From: Brachypodius melanocephalos
Taxonomy: Eukaryota > Chordata > Aves > Passeriformes > Pycnonotidae
Length of the DNA: 64,000 bases
Direction of reading: 5' to 3'
NCBI GenBank assembly: GCA_013398615.1
Contig: VZSR01000520.1
Coordinates: 26,290,539-26,354,538 of the forward strand
The translations under genes and the position numbers were made by a program. Shown one piece after another: positions 13,600-25,600 of the stretch (position 1 is the stretch's first letter; each line of letters starts with the position of its first letter). Below the pieces are notes generated by a model. That model saw only the letters and a list, made by a program, of their open reading frames with translations. It ran no database searches and was not told the origin of the DNA.

Positions 13600-15060
13600 G
13601 TGTTTAAAAGGATGACTGTGGATCCACTGAAACCAGCCCTGCGAAGGTCAGCTTTGTCTTGTAAGAGGAAAGGTGACAGGGTCAGCATTATTGCACATGA
13701 TGAAGCCCCCACGGGGGCTGGAAGAGGTCATCTCTCTCCTCCTGTCTCCTCTTGTGGCCAGTGTGTCCCTTCTGGGGACAAACCTGATAAAGAAGGTGAT
13801 GTAATTTCTTATTGCAGAGAGAAACACTCGGCTGGGCAGTTTAAGGTTCCAGGCTCCCCACTTAGGGTGGGATGGAAGAACTCCTGTTCCTCAGAGCTCA
13901 ATTTGACTGTTGGGAAGCGTGCCGTCCCCCTGAGCCTGCAGAGAAGGCAGGAAGTTTCTGGGCGACCGATGCGATTTGCTGGGCCCTTTCCGTGTGACCG
14001 CCAGTGCCTACAGGGCATTGCCTCGGAAAAGCGTCTCTGGGGGTTCTGGCGGCTCCCACTTCTGCACTTGCATGAGCTCTTATGGGGCTCCTGCAGTTGG
14101 CACCAGGAAGTTTGGAAACAGCAGCGGGTTCGGTGGTGGGATGGATGCGCGTTTGCCCGTCCACAGAAACGCGTCAGACACTGGGCTTTGCGTGTCTCGC
14201 CCATCTCGAGGGGTTCGCATCCCTCGCCGCCGCTCGTCGTGCCCACTGACACGCGTGTAATGCACCCGCCCGGGGCCCTGTCACCGCCCGTCGTATGTGC
14301 AATGACTCTCATCGCTGTATTTTGCTTGGCTTTGAAAATTAGCCTGTTTGGATAACACCCGATAGAAAACATTTACGCTGGAAGCCAAACAGGCAAATAT
14401 TTTAATCTCTCATATTAACACAGCGGTTTTCCAATCGGTTGATTTTTGTGCTCTATTATTCATTTGTGTATGCGTTATTCATTCATTCGCTCCATTCCTT
14501 CGTTCATTCATCCATCCGCTCCGTCATTCATTCATTCATTCATTCCTCGATCACTTTCCCTCCTCTGGGCCAGCGGTAGCCCGGGCTGCGCCCGCCGCCC
14601 CCGCAAGGAACGGCCTTGGGTTTGTTGCATTCCCGTAGCCCTGGACGGTCTCGGGGTGTGATGATGCTGACACATCCCACCTCGACCCCTAGGACAGGCC
14701 CCTGGGTATCCCTGGGGTCCCTGGAGGAGGCGGGGGACGCCGGAGGAGAGGGCTGTTTGCCTGTTTGGCTGCTCTGTGCCTGCGCCGGCTCCCACCGCCG
14801 CTGGGTCTCCGCAAGTCAGCTCGAGCAGCGAGGGGCGGCGGGCATCGCGCTGCACCCGGGCAGAGTCCGAGCCGGCGACCCCCGCCCGCGGCTCGGCTGA
14901 CACGGGGCCGGGAGCGAGCGGAGCCGCGGAACCCTCCGGGACGGAGGCGTCCCTGGAGGGAAATGTCAAAACCTCCAAGTCCGCTGCTGCCGGCTCGGTC
15001 GGCGGAGGGGGAGTGCGCAGTCAGACCACCAACATGCCTGGAGCCGTACAATCCGCCACT
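13600..15060. promoter_or_regulatory. GC-rich region with a CpG-dense core
   Basis: GC content and CpG density rise here, with the densest part about 14560-15010. Open frames of up to 251 codons exist on both strands at the same place (13600-14355 plus, 13809-14372 minus) and none resembles a known protein. I therefore read them as composition-driven and call the block a CpG-rich regulatory region. An interrupted CATT tract lies inside it. Confidence 0.5.
14476..14548. repeat. Interrupted (CATT)n tetranucleotide tract
   Basis: Repeated ATTC/CATT units with point interruptions (cgctc, cttcg, ccatc). It is an imperfect and hence older microsatellite at the edge of the CpG-dense core. Confidence 0.8.
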
Positions 15061-15632
15061 TAATACACTTCTGCAATTTAAACTTCGGGGGACCCCCTCC
15101 TTTCAAGCCGATTTGTGATATAGGTGTTTTCTCATTACACTCCCCCCCCCTTTTCTTTGAAATGCACCCCCTCACCCTCCTCCCGCTCCCTTTCTTCTGA
15201 GCCCTGCTCTCTAATTCTAGATGAGTATTACTTTGCTCTTTTCGTTGGCCAAGCACAATTGTGTTATTGGAGATAATGAATTCAATCCCCATCAAAGAGT
15301 ATTAGGAGCGCCTTGGCCCTGTAGTGCCTTTTTTCAAACCAGGAATGAAAGGCAGAGAGAAAATTCTCTGGGTAGCCTCTGCGCTGGCAGCTTTTGAAGT
15401 GAAGGGAGGCGGGCATTGTTGTTCACATTTTTGTCCATACGGCTGAAGAAAGACCGGCGGCTTTTGATGAGAAGATGAGAACCGCCTCGTAAGTTGAGCA
15501 ACAAGTTAGATGGCGAAGTCTTCCCGCTGCCTACTGCCTGTGGATAACATATGTCCCGAATTAATAGGGGCTCAAGAGAACAATTGCCAGGGGGGTGGGG
15601 TGGGGAGAGCTCTGCTCTGCACCGTCCGGCGG

Positions 15633-15637
<5 letters not shown>

Positions 15638-15673
<36 letters not shown>
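15638..15673. repeat. 36-base poly(T) run
   Basis: Uninterrupted T homopolymer inside CpG-rich DNA. No polyadenylation signal lies in antisense beside it, so it is read as a simple repeat and not as a retrocopy tail. Length is prone to sequencing error. Confidence 0.9.
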
Positions 15674-15674
<1 letters not shown>

Positions 15675-16360
15675 GCCGTCCTCTGGACACCGATGCCCCG
15701 ACGGGAGTGTTTTTAAGGGAGACCCGAAGATATTCTCCCTGGCTCTTGGTTTGCTCGTGTATCCACGGGGCCGAGACGGGCAAGCGATATGCGCCGACCA
15801 TGGACTCTGCTGAGGGAGAAAAGGGAGACCTCGGCGAGATGTGCTGGGTCATCTCTGATCGCAGTTTCGTTCTGCCAGGGCTCCTGGTGGCCGGGGCGTG
15901 ATGTTGGGTCTGCTGCTATGTGTTTGGAGGGAATCCCCGCTCTCTAAACAAGAGTCTGTATTATTAATTTGCGGGGAGTTTGGGGGGAGGGGGTGGTTTT
16001 GTTTTTTTCCCGACTAAATGTGGGGTCGGGACTTGGTTTTGTCACTTGTTATTCCCTTTCCATTTCATATAAGTTAATGACATACCTGAAGTTTGTAAAG
16101 TACTTCCTTAGATAAAGCAACCAGACAAGGAAAAACATGAAGAGGTAAAACGTCTGTTGTTCACATCAGATAACCTTAGAACTAGAAAACTTGTTGCATA
16201 CATTTGAATAAGTTCAGACATGCTCTTATTCCAATCTCCTGCCCCACAGTTCAAAGATTCCCCGCCTCCCGGGCTTTATTATGCTAAAGAGGTCATTACT
16301 GAGAGTCACTATGGAGAGATCCTGGTTTGCAGAATGAGGCCCACCTCCTAGTTACCAACA

Positions 16361-16368
16361 TGTTTACA
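16361..16368 (+). promoter_or_regulatory. Forkhead-type motif TGTTTACA
   Basis: An exact match to the FOXA-class core TGTTTAC within AT-rich DNA about 5.4 kb beyond the FOXA1 3' end. Such 7-8 base motifs occur often by chance. It is listed because a second perfect copy in the opposite orientation lies at 18117-18124 in the same downstream territory, so autoregulation is conceivable but unproven. Confidence 0.3.
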
Positions 16369-16389
16369 TTTTCTGTCGGTCATAAGCGG

Positions 16390-17300
16390 AGGAAATGTGT
16401 GTTAGCAACCCGCCGGGCAGGCTCGGGAAATAGAAGGAATAAAAGGGGAAATATATTTCATCTATTGCGCAGTAGATGGCAAATGTAGATGATTAGGGAG
16501 CACTTAGAGGTATCGGGCACAAAGGCGGTATTTGCCGTAGACGTGGTTGCTGGAGAGGGCCAGATCCCACTCCCGGGGCAGCCAGTCCTGCCCTCGGTGC
16601 CCGGGCAGGCTCAGAGCGAAGCGATAGTCCCCGGGAGCACGCCTGCCCCTCTGTGCTCTGATAGCCTGCCCCTCCGTGCCTCGATAGCCCGTCGGGGGTC
16701 GAATCACGAGAGTCCCTCTCTCAGCGGCGTGGTGCGACTCCCGGAGCCCCCCATCACCGCAGCGGGTGCCAGTCCCGGGGGCACGGGGCACAGGGCACCT
16801 CCCCTTGACCGCCCATGGCCGAGAGGCGACCCGTCCGTGGAGGGGATGCCTCCGCTCCAGATGATGGAGGTGGTTTTTCTACTGGCGGCAGACTGGGCAC
16901 TCTTTCACTGCCAAGTGTTGGGTGAAGGGGCCCGATTTCGGAAGCAGAAACGCGGTCACCCGGAATGTGTCCACCTGGGGACCCCCGCCCCACTCTGTTC
17001 CCTCGGGCGACTCAGTGAAGGCGGACGGGGGTCCCAAATCCTGAGCTGGGCTGAACCAAAGGAGGGCAACGCCGTCCGCTGGGGAAGGCTTGGGCTACCG
17101 AGACCGGGCGGGAGACCCGGACAGGCAGGGAGGTCAGTGGCATCCGCTCCCCGCGCACACCGGGGCCCCGTCCCGCCCGCTCCCGTGTCGCCTACGCGCC
17201 GCTTCAGAGCTTCCCCTGCTGCGGGGGGACAGCCTGGGAGGTTGCGGAACAGAGGGGAACACAGCAACCCTCCGGTTCAGCGCGTGTTCCGTCTGCTGGC
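16390..17300. promoter_or_regulatory. CpG-rich island
   Basis: GC-rich, CpG-dense block between AT-rich stretches. A 300-codon plus-strand frame (16489-17391) runs through it, but antisense frames are also open and its end is a run of isoleucines translated from the adjacent AAT microsatellite, so it is not supported as a gene. It is most likely regulatory island DNA of the FOXA1 neighbourhood. Confidence 0.5.
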
Positions 17301-17302
17301 TG

Positions 17303-17303
<1 letters not shown>

Positions 17304-17363
<60 letters not shown>
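17304..17363. repeat. (AAT)20 microsatellite
   Basis: Sixty bases of perfect AAT repeat with no interruption directly abutting a CpG-rich block. The purity implies a length-polymorphic locus. Confidence 0.95.
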
Positions 17364-17364
<1 letters not shown>

Positions 17365-18984
17365 TCTGCTGGTAGTTCGCCCTTGAAATAACTAGCAGGT
17401 GTAGGAATATTTCATGGGAAAAATTAGATTACCAATTGTACAACAATAATATCAAAACAACTACGAACTTCCCCTAAGTAACTCGCCTGAGCAAAGCCCA
17501 TTCGAGCAATGCTATCGCAGCAGAGGCGCCATTCCGGAAAATGATCCTTTCTATTAATTCTAGTAAATGTAGGAGTTTTAGGGTGAGGGGAAAGAGAGGA
17601 CATCACATCTTTTTTCCTTTGTACAGACAAATGGATTCTGCCATGAGGCTACATATGCCTTAGATCCTAATGACTGGAGACAAAGGTGAGCGCTGGCAGT
17701 TTGATCTGTCCAAAGTTCAAAGATCTGAAATCTCAATGAGTTTCTGTTTGAGGTGAAGGGGAGAAACAAACACCATGGCAAGGCTTGGGCCAGAAAGTTG
17801 CAAGGTTTGCAAGTGAAATGCGACGTTATTTACACTAATCTATCCTTAACTGCTACTTTGTCACAATGGTCAGAATAATTATTAGAAAATAACCAGAGGG
17901 AACAAAGGCAGGTTTTCTTCTTATCGCCTCCCGTTTTCCACTCTTCACATCCCCCAATTATTTTCTCCGGCTGAAATAGACCTTTCAAAACTACGAATTG
18001 CAGAAAATGTACAAACTATTTAAAAAGTATTATTAGTCTGCATTTGCTAGGAGCTCAGAAAGCTGGCTTCGCATTAAGAAGAAGAAAAAAGAACCATTTT
18101 GCTGCGACCCTTGACATGTAAACAATCAAACTAATTGCATTTTGATTTTAGCTATTAACCATTCTCCTATATTTCCTAAACAATATTGCAGCGTGGGAGT
18201 TTTGCAGGGACTTACGTGTACATTCTTTACTCTGGTAACACTCTGTGCACTATTGTGGTGTGATTTTTGTCTGGTCATTGTGTGTTATGTGTATTTCCAC
18301 CTGCCTCCCCTGGAAACAAATGCATATTAATTATATGTACCTTAATATATAGAATATATGCATCTATATTCCTTCCTAGAGAACTTTATAACTCATGTTT
18401 ATATGACGATAATTTACTTCTTCACGAATTAAATTTATCATGAAATTTCACACGAAATCTATTTATTTATTAAGTCTCTGGTTTTAAAATGTTCTTTTCA
18501 GAGCGATTAATCACATATGCTCACATATACGCCTAGATTCCGTTTCATCAAAACAGGAAAGAAACCGTACAAAGTGCATTGTTATCGCAGTCAGGTGTTT
18601 TATCTGTAATATTTCTGTTTAAAAACCGAGACAATTGCTCTTCTAAGGACTAGCTGGCGTTACAGCAAGGGAATTAATTTATTTCGTGTTTATGCTGACG
18701 GGCAAATTTCAATACCTACTCAACACATTTCAAAACAAAATTTGAAGCTATGCCAATGGCTGAAGTGTTTTCTCGCGCCGTTCTTTCACCATTTACTTGT
18801 GTTTTATTGACATTAATAGGATTCAAATGAAAAACTGTCCGGCAAATTTTTTCTTTCAGTAGTCCTGAATACTTCAAATTATTCCTTCCAAATAATGTAT
18901 ATCCTCATATTGCTTGCCGATGCAGATGTCGGTGGTGTCCATTCTCACTCAGGAAACAACCTAGCAGTTACTCGTGATTTTATT
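17364..18984. other. AT-rich non-coding DNA, possible enhancer region
   Basis: Low-repeat, AT-rich DNA between two CpG islands. It contains a perfect forkhead motif TGTAAACA at 18117-18124 and several homeobox-type TAAT/ATTA cores. No exon was recognised. Repeat-poor AT-rich stretches between CpG islands downstream of a developmental gene are typical places for conserved enhancers, but that is inference from context and no conservation data are available here. Confidence 0.35.
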
Positions 18985-19335
18985 TCTCCCACTTGACTTG
19001 GGCGGCTGAAGTTGCTTTTATCCTGCGAAGGGCAGGTGCTGCTCGCAGGTGCTCCGAGGAGGTGCCACGGGTGCGGGGTGCAGGGGCACGGTGCCCTCTC
19101 TCCGGGAGGCGCAGGGCTGTCGGACCCCGCGGCATAGAAGGGCTCCGCTGCGCCAGGGGATCCTTCCGCGTCCCCTCGGCCCCGGCTGCAGGGTCCCCGC
19201 CGCGCCGCCTGGAGAGCACCTGACCTGCCGGGGTACCCAACATCTCCCCCTCGCCCCGGACCGGGGCCTCCTCACCGCCCAAACTCCCTGTAAATCTTTA
19301 CAGAGATCCCCCGCCGCCCCGATTTACTCCCCGCT
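18985..19335. promoter_or_regulatory. Small CpG-rich island
   Basis: About 350 bases of GC-rich DNA with frequent CpG and overlapping open frames on both strands, bordered by AT-rich sequence. No transcript or exon could be identified. The DNA from here to about 20.2 kb is of mixed composition with no recognised gene. Confidence 0.5.
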
Positions 19336-20259
19336 TGTATTTAATGACGCTAAATGAGCTGTTTTCTCTCCCTCGCACGTGGCCGGTCGAAGGTAATTGC
19401 CGAGCAGGAAAAGACGAAGTTCCCACTATAAACTGATGTGTCGGTAGGAGCCTGGAACCTGAAGCCTGGCGGGCTCCCGCTTTGCCTCTGACTCAGACGC
19501 GGGGCTGAGACACCATCTCTGGCAGGGGCAAAAACTCCGCACTAGCCAGCTCATTCCCTTCTAGCACAGAGCGACCGGTCCGGCTGGAAGGAGATGCTCG
19601 CGAATTCCTCTCTACACATTGCGGGTCGGAGGGAATGCACCCTCTTCTTCTGCAGCCCATTTTTAGCTTATTTTTGCTCGGGAGTTCCCTAAGCACTGGA
19701 TTTAAGCAGCAGCAGGGCAGCTAGGAGCGGAACGTAAAACGGGACTCTTCGCTCTGCTGTTGATTTCTAAGTCTTAAACTGATCACAGAATGCTGTCTGC
19801 TTTGCGCCGGGGACCCGCGTTTTTAACATGAGCTGCATCCCTGTCTTGTCAGTGGCTCGTTGCCCACTGCAGACACCATTCGCGAGAAGAAAGGGGAGGA
19901 ATATAATCTTGATGGCGAGTGGCGAAAGGGCACACGCTGCATCCGTGACAGGCTCTGCTCCTTATCTCTGAGAGGTTTGGAGCCGTGTCGGTCCGCTTAA
20001 ACCCTTTTATTACCCACGCCCCAAATATTTCCATTACACACGGTCTGTGCTCCTCAGCTGATATGTGAAACTTGCTGCCTTATCGCTGTCAGTCGATTGA
20101 TATTTTCCGTGTATAAGCCCAAGGCATTAAATCAATGTCTCCACTCTGCAATGGCATATTCTCTATAGACTAGTCTGTGGGAGACAAGTGAAGTTCTGCT
20201 GAAAATTGGCTTCATCCTATCTCGGTTCTCACGAAGCTCCTTTTGGCAGAAGAAGCGGG

Positions 20260-21080
20260 GCTTTAAATAGGATTCGCCTGCCCAGACTCGGTGTCGAGCA
20301 GCCCCGAGCTGCCCCCAGCTGCGGGGCGTCTGTCGATGTTTGCCATTTCGGGACATTCAGAGGCGAAGGTGCCACACTATCGGGCCATGGGGTAACCGGC
20401 CGCACACGGAGACCGGGACAGGACCCCCTCCCTCCCCTCCGCTGTAGGACCCGTGTGCGGCAGCCGGGAGGAACCTGCGGTAAATGCCCGCCCGACCGAG
20501 AGCACCCGCACAGCTGCGTGCCGCCGGGAGAGCCGTGCGCGCATCTCCGATCTGGATCACGGCTGATCCGGCCACATTTGCAAAGCAGAGGGGCTCTCCC
20601 AAGACTTTTCTTTCCCCCCCGTCCCGTTTTTAGCTGGGTAGTAGTGCTGGAGGAATGTGGTAAGATTTCTGGGACGCTGAATTCGCTTTTCTTTTCTAAA
20701 TCGAACCTTAATTTAGTTTGTCGCCGCTGTACCTAACCCGTCAGGGGGCAATTATGTGATAATTACGAGAATTACACAGTTCTTTTATCTGGCGGCCGTG
20801 CACGGACAGGGCTCGGCACAGCGAAATCCGTTCGCACTTAAACTCCCCTCCCCCGACAAAGTCTATTGCTGGGGACCAGAGCTCTCCAGCGCGGCTGCTG
20901 GTGTCGTTTCGACGGATGGTTTCGAGCCAGGACTACAAAGCGGGATCTGGGCCTTTCCAGCGGCCCAGAGGGGAGTGGAGCCGCCCTAGGGATGCTCCCC
21001 GTGGGCGTCGTCCTGTCCGGCGGGGAATCGCCGAGCCTGGCTGCCGCCGCCCCGGCAGCCCCGGCCGCGAAACACCCAGG
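20260..21080. promoter_or_regulatory. CpG-rich island downstream of FOXA1
   Basis: GC-rich block with dense CpG, ending about 650 bases before the inferred FOXA1 transcript end. Open frames up to 176 codons occur on both strands with no recognisable protein. The following 21.36-21.71 kb segment is strongly AT-rich and holds nothing that I recognise. Confidence 0.5.
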
Positions 21081-21709
21081 AGGTTACATCGCCTCGGGTG
21101 GCTTTTTCCTGCTATCCCTCAGCATATCCCAGCACAGCAAATTATGGAAGAAAGAAAGAAAAAAAAAAAGCCTCACAGGCCGGTGGCATCGCAGCGCCCC
21201 ACAAGCACACCGTGCGGGAGCGTCCCGAGCCTTCCCTCTGCACCAGCCTGGCCTCACAAATCTTTCCTCCTCATATCCACACTTCAGCACTACGTTTTGA
21301 TCTTCTTGCACATGGCTCCGTCCTCCGTAACCCGCCCCAGAAATTTTGTAAGAAAATAGCAAAAGTATTTAATTGATAACATTTGATTTATTTAAAGTCC
21401 TTAACTGCAAATGATCAAAAACATACTTCACGCATTAAATTCTCAGTTATCGTTTTAAATCAAAATATTTTTCAATTACGATCACATTTATAAAATTAAG
21501 AAAATTTCTTAAATTCACGTGTAATTATTTTTACGGTAATTTAAAGCAATTTCCAGCTGTAAAGAAAGAAAACAATATAAACCATGCAATAAATTAAGAA
21601 CATTGAAACAGCGAACAGGAATAATAATAAAACCCGTCTGGCTATGCTAATACCGTGTAAAACTGTGGAAAGTGCAATAACACTGGATGAAATAAGCTAA
21701 CGATGACGA

Positions 21710-22679
21710 TAATTAAAGGGCCAAAAAATTTATTGGACAAGTTTGAAAAGGGGGGACAGACAGAGCTGTCCTCTTTTCCTTGCATCACTGTAGTAGTCAA
21801 TGTTTCCTAGGGGAGGGGGGAAATAACCTGGTTATAGATGCACAGTTCTAACTGGTACACAATGAAGACAAATTAAATATGTCATCCACATGTTGATGAG
21901 AGTTCCTGATGAACTAGAATCTTCAGTAACAGATGGGAAGGAAAAAAAAATCCAACTGGCTGTTGTGACCTCTTGTAACTTTATATTACATCCCAAAACA
22001 GGTAACACTTGGAAAAATATAAGGGTCGCATCCTGCACTCCAAAGCTCCAGTTGGTCCCCTCGGGAGTGCAGGATCCGGCCCGCAGCATCTGGGTTTTAT
22101 GCGAGTTGTAGTAGCCGAAGGTTTATTTTGCAAGTATCAAAAGGATGATCCGAGAAAGTAAATAGTTCTCTTGTTGCTTAGAGATTCTCTTAGTGTTTTG
22201 CTACTTCACAGCAGTATTGTCCTTCAAAGCCTTTTTAATTAAAAAAAAAATAAAAGTCTTAAATGTCTACTCGCTTCTTCATCTCCGTATTGTTAAAGTA
22301 TTGCCACATACCTGTAAACTTACATGAGATTATAGAACACATAAGGGAAGGAGACGAAGGGGCGGAAAGCACAAACAAGTAGTTTACAAGCTCAACATTT
22401 TTTTCTTCTTTTTAATAACACCCTGCATAGGCTGGGGAGGTCTCCGGGGAGAGGGGCTGGGCGGCGGGGGCTGGAGGGAGTATGTACAAACGGGAAGCGG
22501 CCGGCTTTGCAGGAGGTCGTGGTGGATCGTAACAACACACAACGCGTTGCGACACAATTAAAAAGTAACAGTCCTTTGCACGCAGCGTGCGGAAACACCT
22601 TGGCCTGTCTCAGGGAAAGCGGGGAGAGAAGCCAGGAAGGGGAGGAGGGGTCTCGGCCCCGGCTGCCGGGGTTGCACAG
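21710..22679 (-). other. FOXA1: FOXA1 3' untranslated region (inferred extent)
   Basis: The sequence follows the FOXA1 stop codon on the minus strand and becomes AT-rich. Two antisense TTTATT words give minus-strand AATAAA signals, at 22122-22127 and 21729-21734. The distal one would give a 3'UTR of about 0.95 kb, the proximal one about 0.55 kb. The exact cleavage site is not visible from sequence alone. Confidence 0.6.
21729..21734 (-). terminator. FOXA1: Probable distal FOXA1 polyadenylation signal AATAAA
   Basis: Plus-strand TTTATT reads AATAAA on the FOXA1 strand, about 0.95 kb after the stop codon. A second candidate at 22122-22127 could give a shorter 3'UTR. Confidence 0.5.
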
Positions 22680-25600
22680 CTAGGAGGTGTTTAGCACGGG
22701 TCTGGAATACACACCTTGGTAGTAGGAGGGCTCTAGGGCCGAGGGCTCGATGCTGCTCCGGCCGGCCATGGAGGCGCTGCCCAGAGGCAGCCCGCCGGGG
22801 ATGCTGGCCCCGTAAGAGGAATATTGCAGCGCCTGCTCGTAGGCTTTGAAGTCCAGCTTGTGCTGTTGCTCCGAGGAGGACATGAGGTTGTTGATGGAAA
22901 ACGGGTGGTTGAAGGAGTAGTGGGGATCACCCTTGAGGTGGAGCTGGGGTTCGTGGGCTAATGAGTGAGGGGGGTGTGGGACGGAGGCCAAGGTGGGTAC
23001 GGAGCTAATGGTGGAAGAGGCGGCCGAGGCCGAGGTCTTTAGCTCCGTGCTTGATCCACTGTGGTCTATAGACTGGGGGCTGGTGGACGGGTTGGAGCTG
23101 GAGAGAGGGGTGGCCGTGTCCAGCTGCGCGGGTTTGTTGTGACCTCTGTGCAGGGGGGAGTTGGAGCTCGAACTAGAGGCCCCGGCCTGATCTTTCCTGC
23201 CCTCCTGAGAGCCTTTACTGTTCGCCGGTTTCTCGCACTTGAAGCGCTTTTGCCGGCGGAGGTAACAGCCGTTTTCAAACATGTTGCCGGAGTCGGGATG
23301 CAGGGTCCAATAGGAGCCCTTGCCGGGCTTGTCGGGGGAACGGGCCACCTTGACGAAACAGTCATTGAAAGAGAGCGAGTGGCGGATGCTGTTCTGCCAG
23401 CGCTGCTGGTTCTGTCGGTAGTAGGGGAAAAGGTCCATGATCCACTGGTAGATCTCGCTCAGCGTCAGCATCTTACTGGGAGCCTGCTGGATGGCCATGG
23501 TGATGAGGGAGATGTAGGAGTAGGGCGGCTTGGCGTGGGGGTAGGTCCGCTTGAAGGACTTAGCGTCCCGTGTCCTGCCGAGGTTGGACTGGGTGTAGGC
23601 CATGGGGCTCATGCAGGGGTTCATGCCGCCGTAGGGGCTCAGCCCGTTCATGGGGGCCGACTGAGCAGACATGGCGTTGATGCCGCCGGGGCTCAGCGCC
23701 GTGCCCATGGCGGCCACGCCAGCCGGCATGCCGTTCACGGGCCCCGCCGAGCCTGCCGGCATGCCGGCCACGGCGCCGGGACTCAGCCCAGCCCCCAGTC
23801 CCGTGTTGGCGTAGGACATGTTGAACGAGCCGGAGGTCATGTTGCCGCTTGTCGTCATGGTGTTCATGGTCATGTAGGTGTTCATGGTGTTCATGGAGCC
23901 CAGCCCCGAGTTCATGTTGCTCACGGGCACCGAGGAATAGGCCTAGGACAGCGAGACAAAGAGACGGAGTTAGAGAGGAGAGAGGTGTGGCAGGACCCCG
24001 TAGGGGCCGGATCCGCCCGCCTGGCCCAGCCAGCCGTGCAAACGTCCTGCTACAGGACGCCGGCCGCTTACCCGACACCAGGGGAAAATCTTCCCCAAAG
24101 CCGCACCGAAAGGCAGGCAGCTGTTTCCATGAAAAGGTCTATTTCATATTTATATACATTTATAAATAGACACGGAGCAGAGGTGCTCTCTCCGGACTCG
24201 CTCCTGGTTCACCGGCGTGTCGCAGCTTGCGCGAGCTGCGCCGGGATCAGCGGGGCGCACGGGGCGAACGTCCTCCCTGAGCGGCTCCTCACCCTTGAGA
24301 AGCCGGGCTGCGGGCTCAGATGGCCCTGGGAGGACGTGTTCTCTCCGGCGCATTCCCGTATTTTGTTGATTTTTTGTCCCGTCTCTCTAGCTAAATACTT
24401 AAACTCATCAGAGTATTGAAATTGGTGGGCGTACACTATTTTCGCCAAGGAGAAAGACTGCTTGTATTTTCTGAGAAAAATCTCACGCATCTCTCCCTTC
24501 CCGCAATAATTTAAATATCTTTCCTAAGAAACATGCAAGATGCAATAATGTCTTTTTGCAAAATAATTTTTTAAATCCTCACCCAAACCAAACAGGTCTT
24601 CTTGGCCTGTTTTATCTGTGGAAAGCTTCCCGCTTGTCTACATTTTCTATCAAAACAGTCTTTCAATTAAAGTAAAAAAAATAAAAATCAATCAACCAAC
24701 CAATCAAACACGAAAACTTTCCCAAAGTATGAAAATCCTGAACTTTTCCTCTATGAGATTTTCTACAATTGCATGACTTGGAGAAAATTGTAGCACCCTA
24801 CCACATAACACAACTCTTAAAAAAGGCAGAGCCGGGGAGCCTGAAATTGTGCTTTCCGCTACGGCATCTGATTTAACAGAAGAGAGAAAGACGTTCTCAG
24901 TTTACTCGAACTACGGCTAATATGGCTAAGAAAAGGAGGTCTAAGCAACGATTAAATATATAAAGCTCATTTCTGATCCCCACAATTTTCTCGAACTTAT
25001 AAACGCACTTTTAATTTAGAGGATGACATTAATTATTTGAGATGGTAGAACGCGGCTGAGTTTCCCATGTTGCATTCATGCAGTTATTCAAATTAAATGG
25101 CAAGAGAGGAGAAAAGATTGAAGTTTTTTTTTTAAAAAAGCTAAAGCTAAGTTCGCTTAACTTTCTGTTTGTGGACAATGCGTATAGCGAGGAAAAATGA
25201 GTTTGGAAATGGCACATAATTAGGATGACCCTTATTTGCCCTTAGCCGACTTTCCTTTATTAAAGGAGATGCCAGCCGGGTGACACGTATCTGCCTCTGT
25301 CCGCGTGGCCCTATGGGCGCGTGTGCCAGCTCCGGGTGCGGGACGAGGCGTGGGGACTGTGGAGCCGTGTGTCCGGGTATGCTGATGCAATGCCCGGGTG
25401 CGCACACCCAGGTGCCTGCCTCGCCGCCGCACTTCCTCAAAACGGCTCCTTCCCGGGCGGGAGTCCGCGGGGCTGCTGGCCGTGCTGCCGGGCGCTGTCT
25501 CCTCCCGGGACCCCCGCCGGAGAGCCTCGGCGGCACAGCGAGGACCCCAGGCCCCACAGGGCCGAGGCGCGCCGGGGGAAGGCTCCAGGCTCTGCCGTGG

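Noticed and set aside
13600..14372. 251-codon plus and 187-codon minus open frames
   Set aside because: Overlapping frames on both strands in GC-rich DNA, with no recognisable protein and no splice support.
16489..17391. 300-codon plus-strand open frame ending in poly-isoleucine
   Set aside because: It lies in a CpG island with open frames on both strands, and its tail is the translated AAT microsatellite. No domain is visible.
23061..24419. 452-codon plus-strand open frame
   Set aside because: It is the antisense shadow of FOXA1 exon 2, rich in Gly, Val and His from codon complementarity, and the minus strand encodes an unambiguous forkhead protein.
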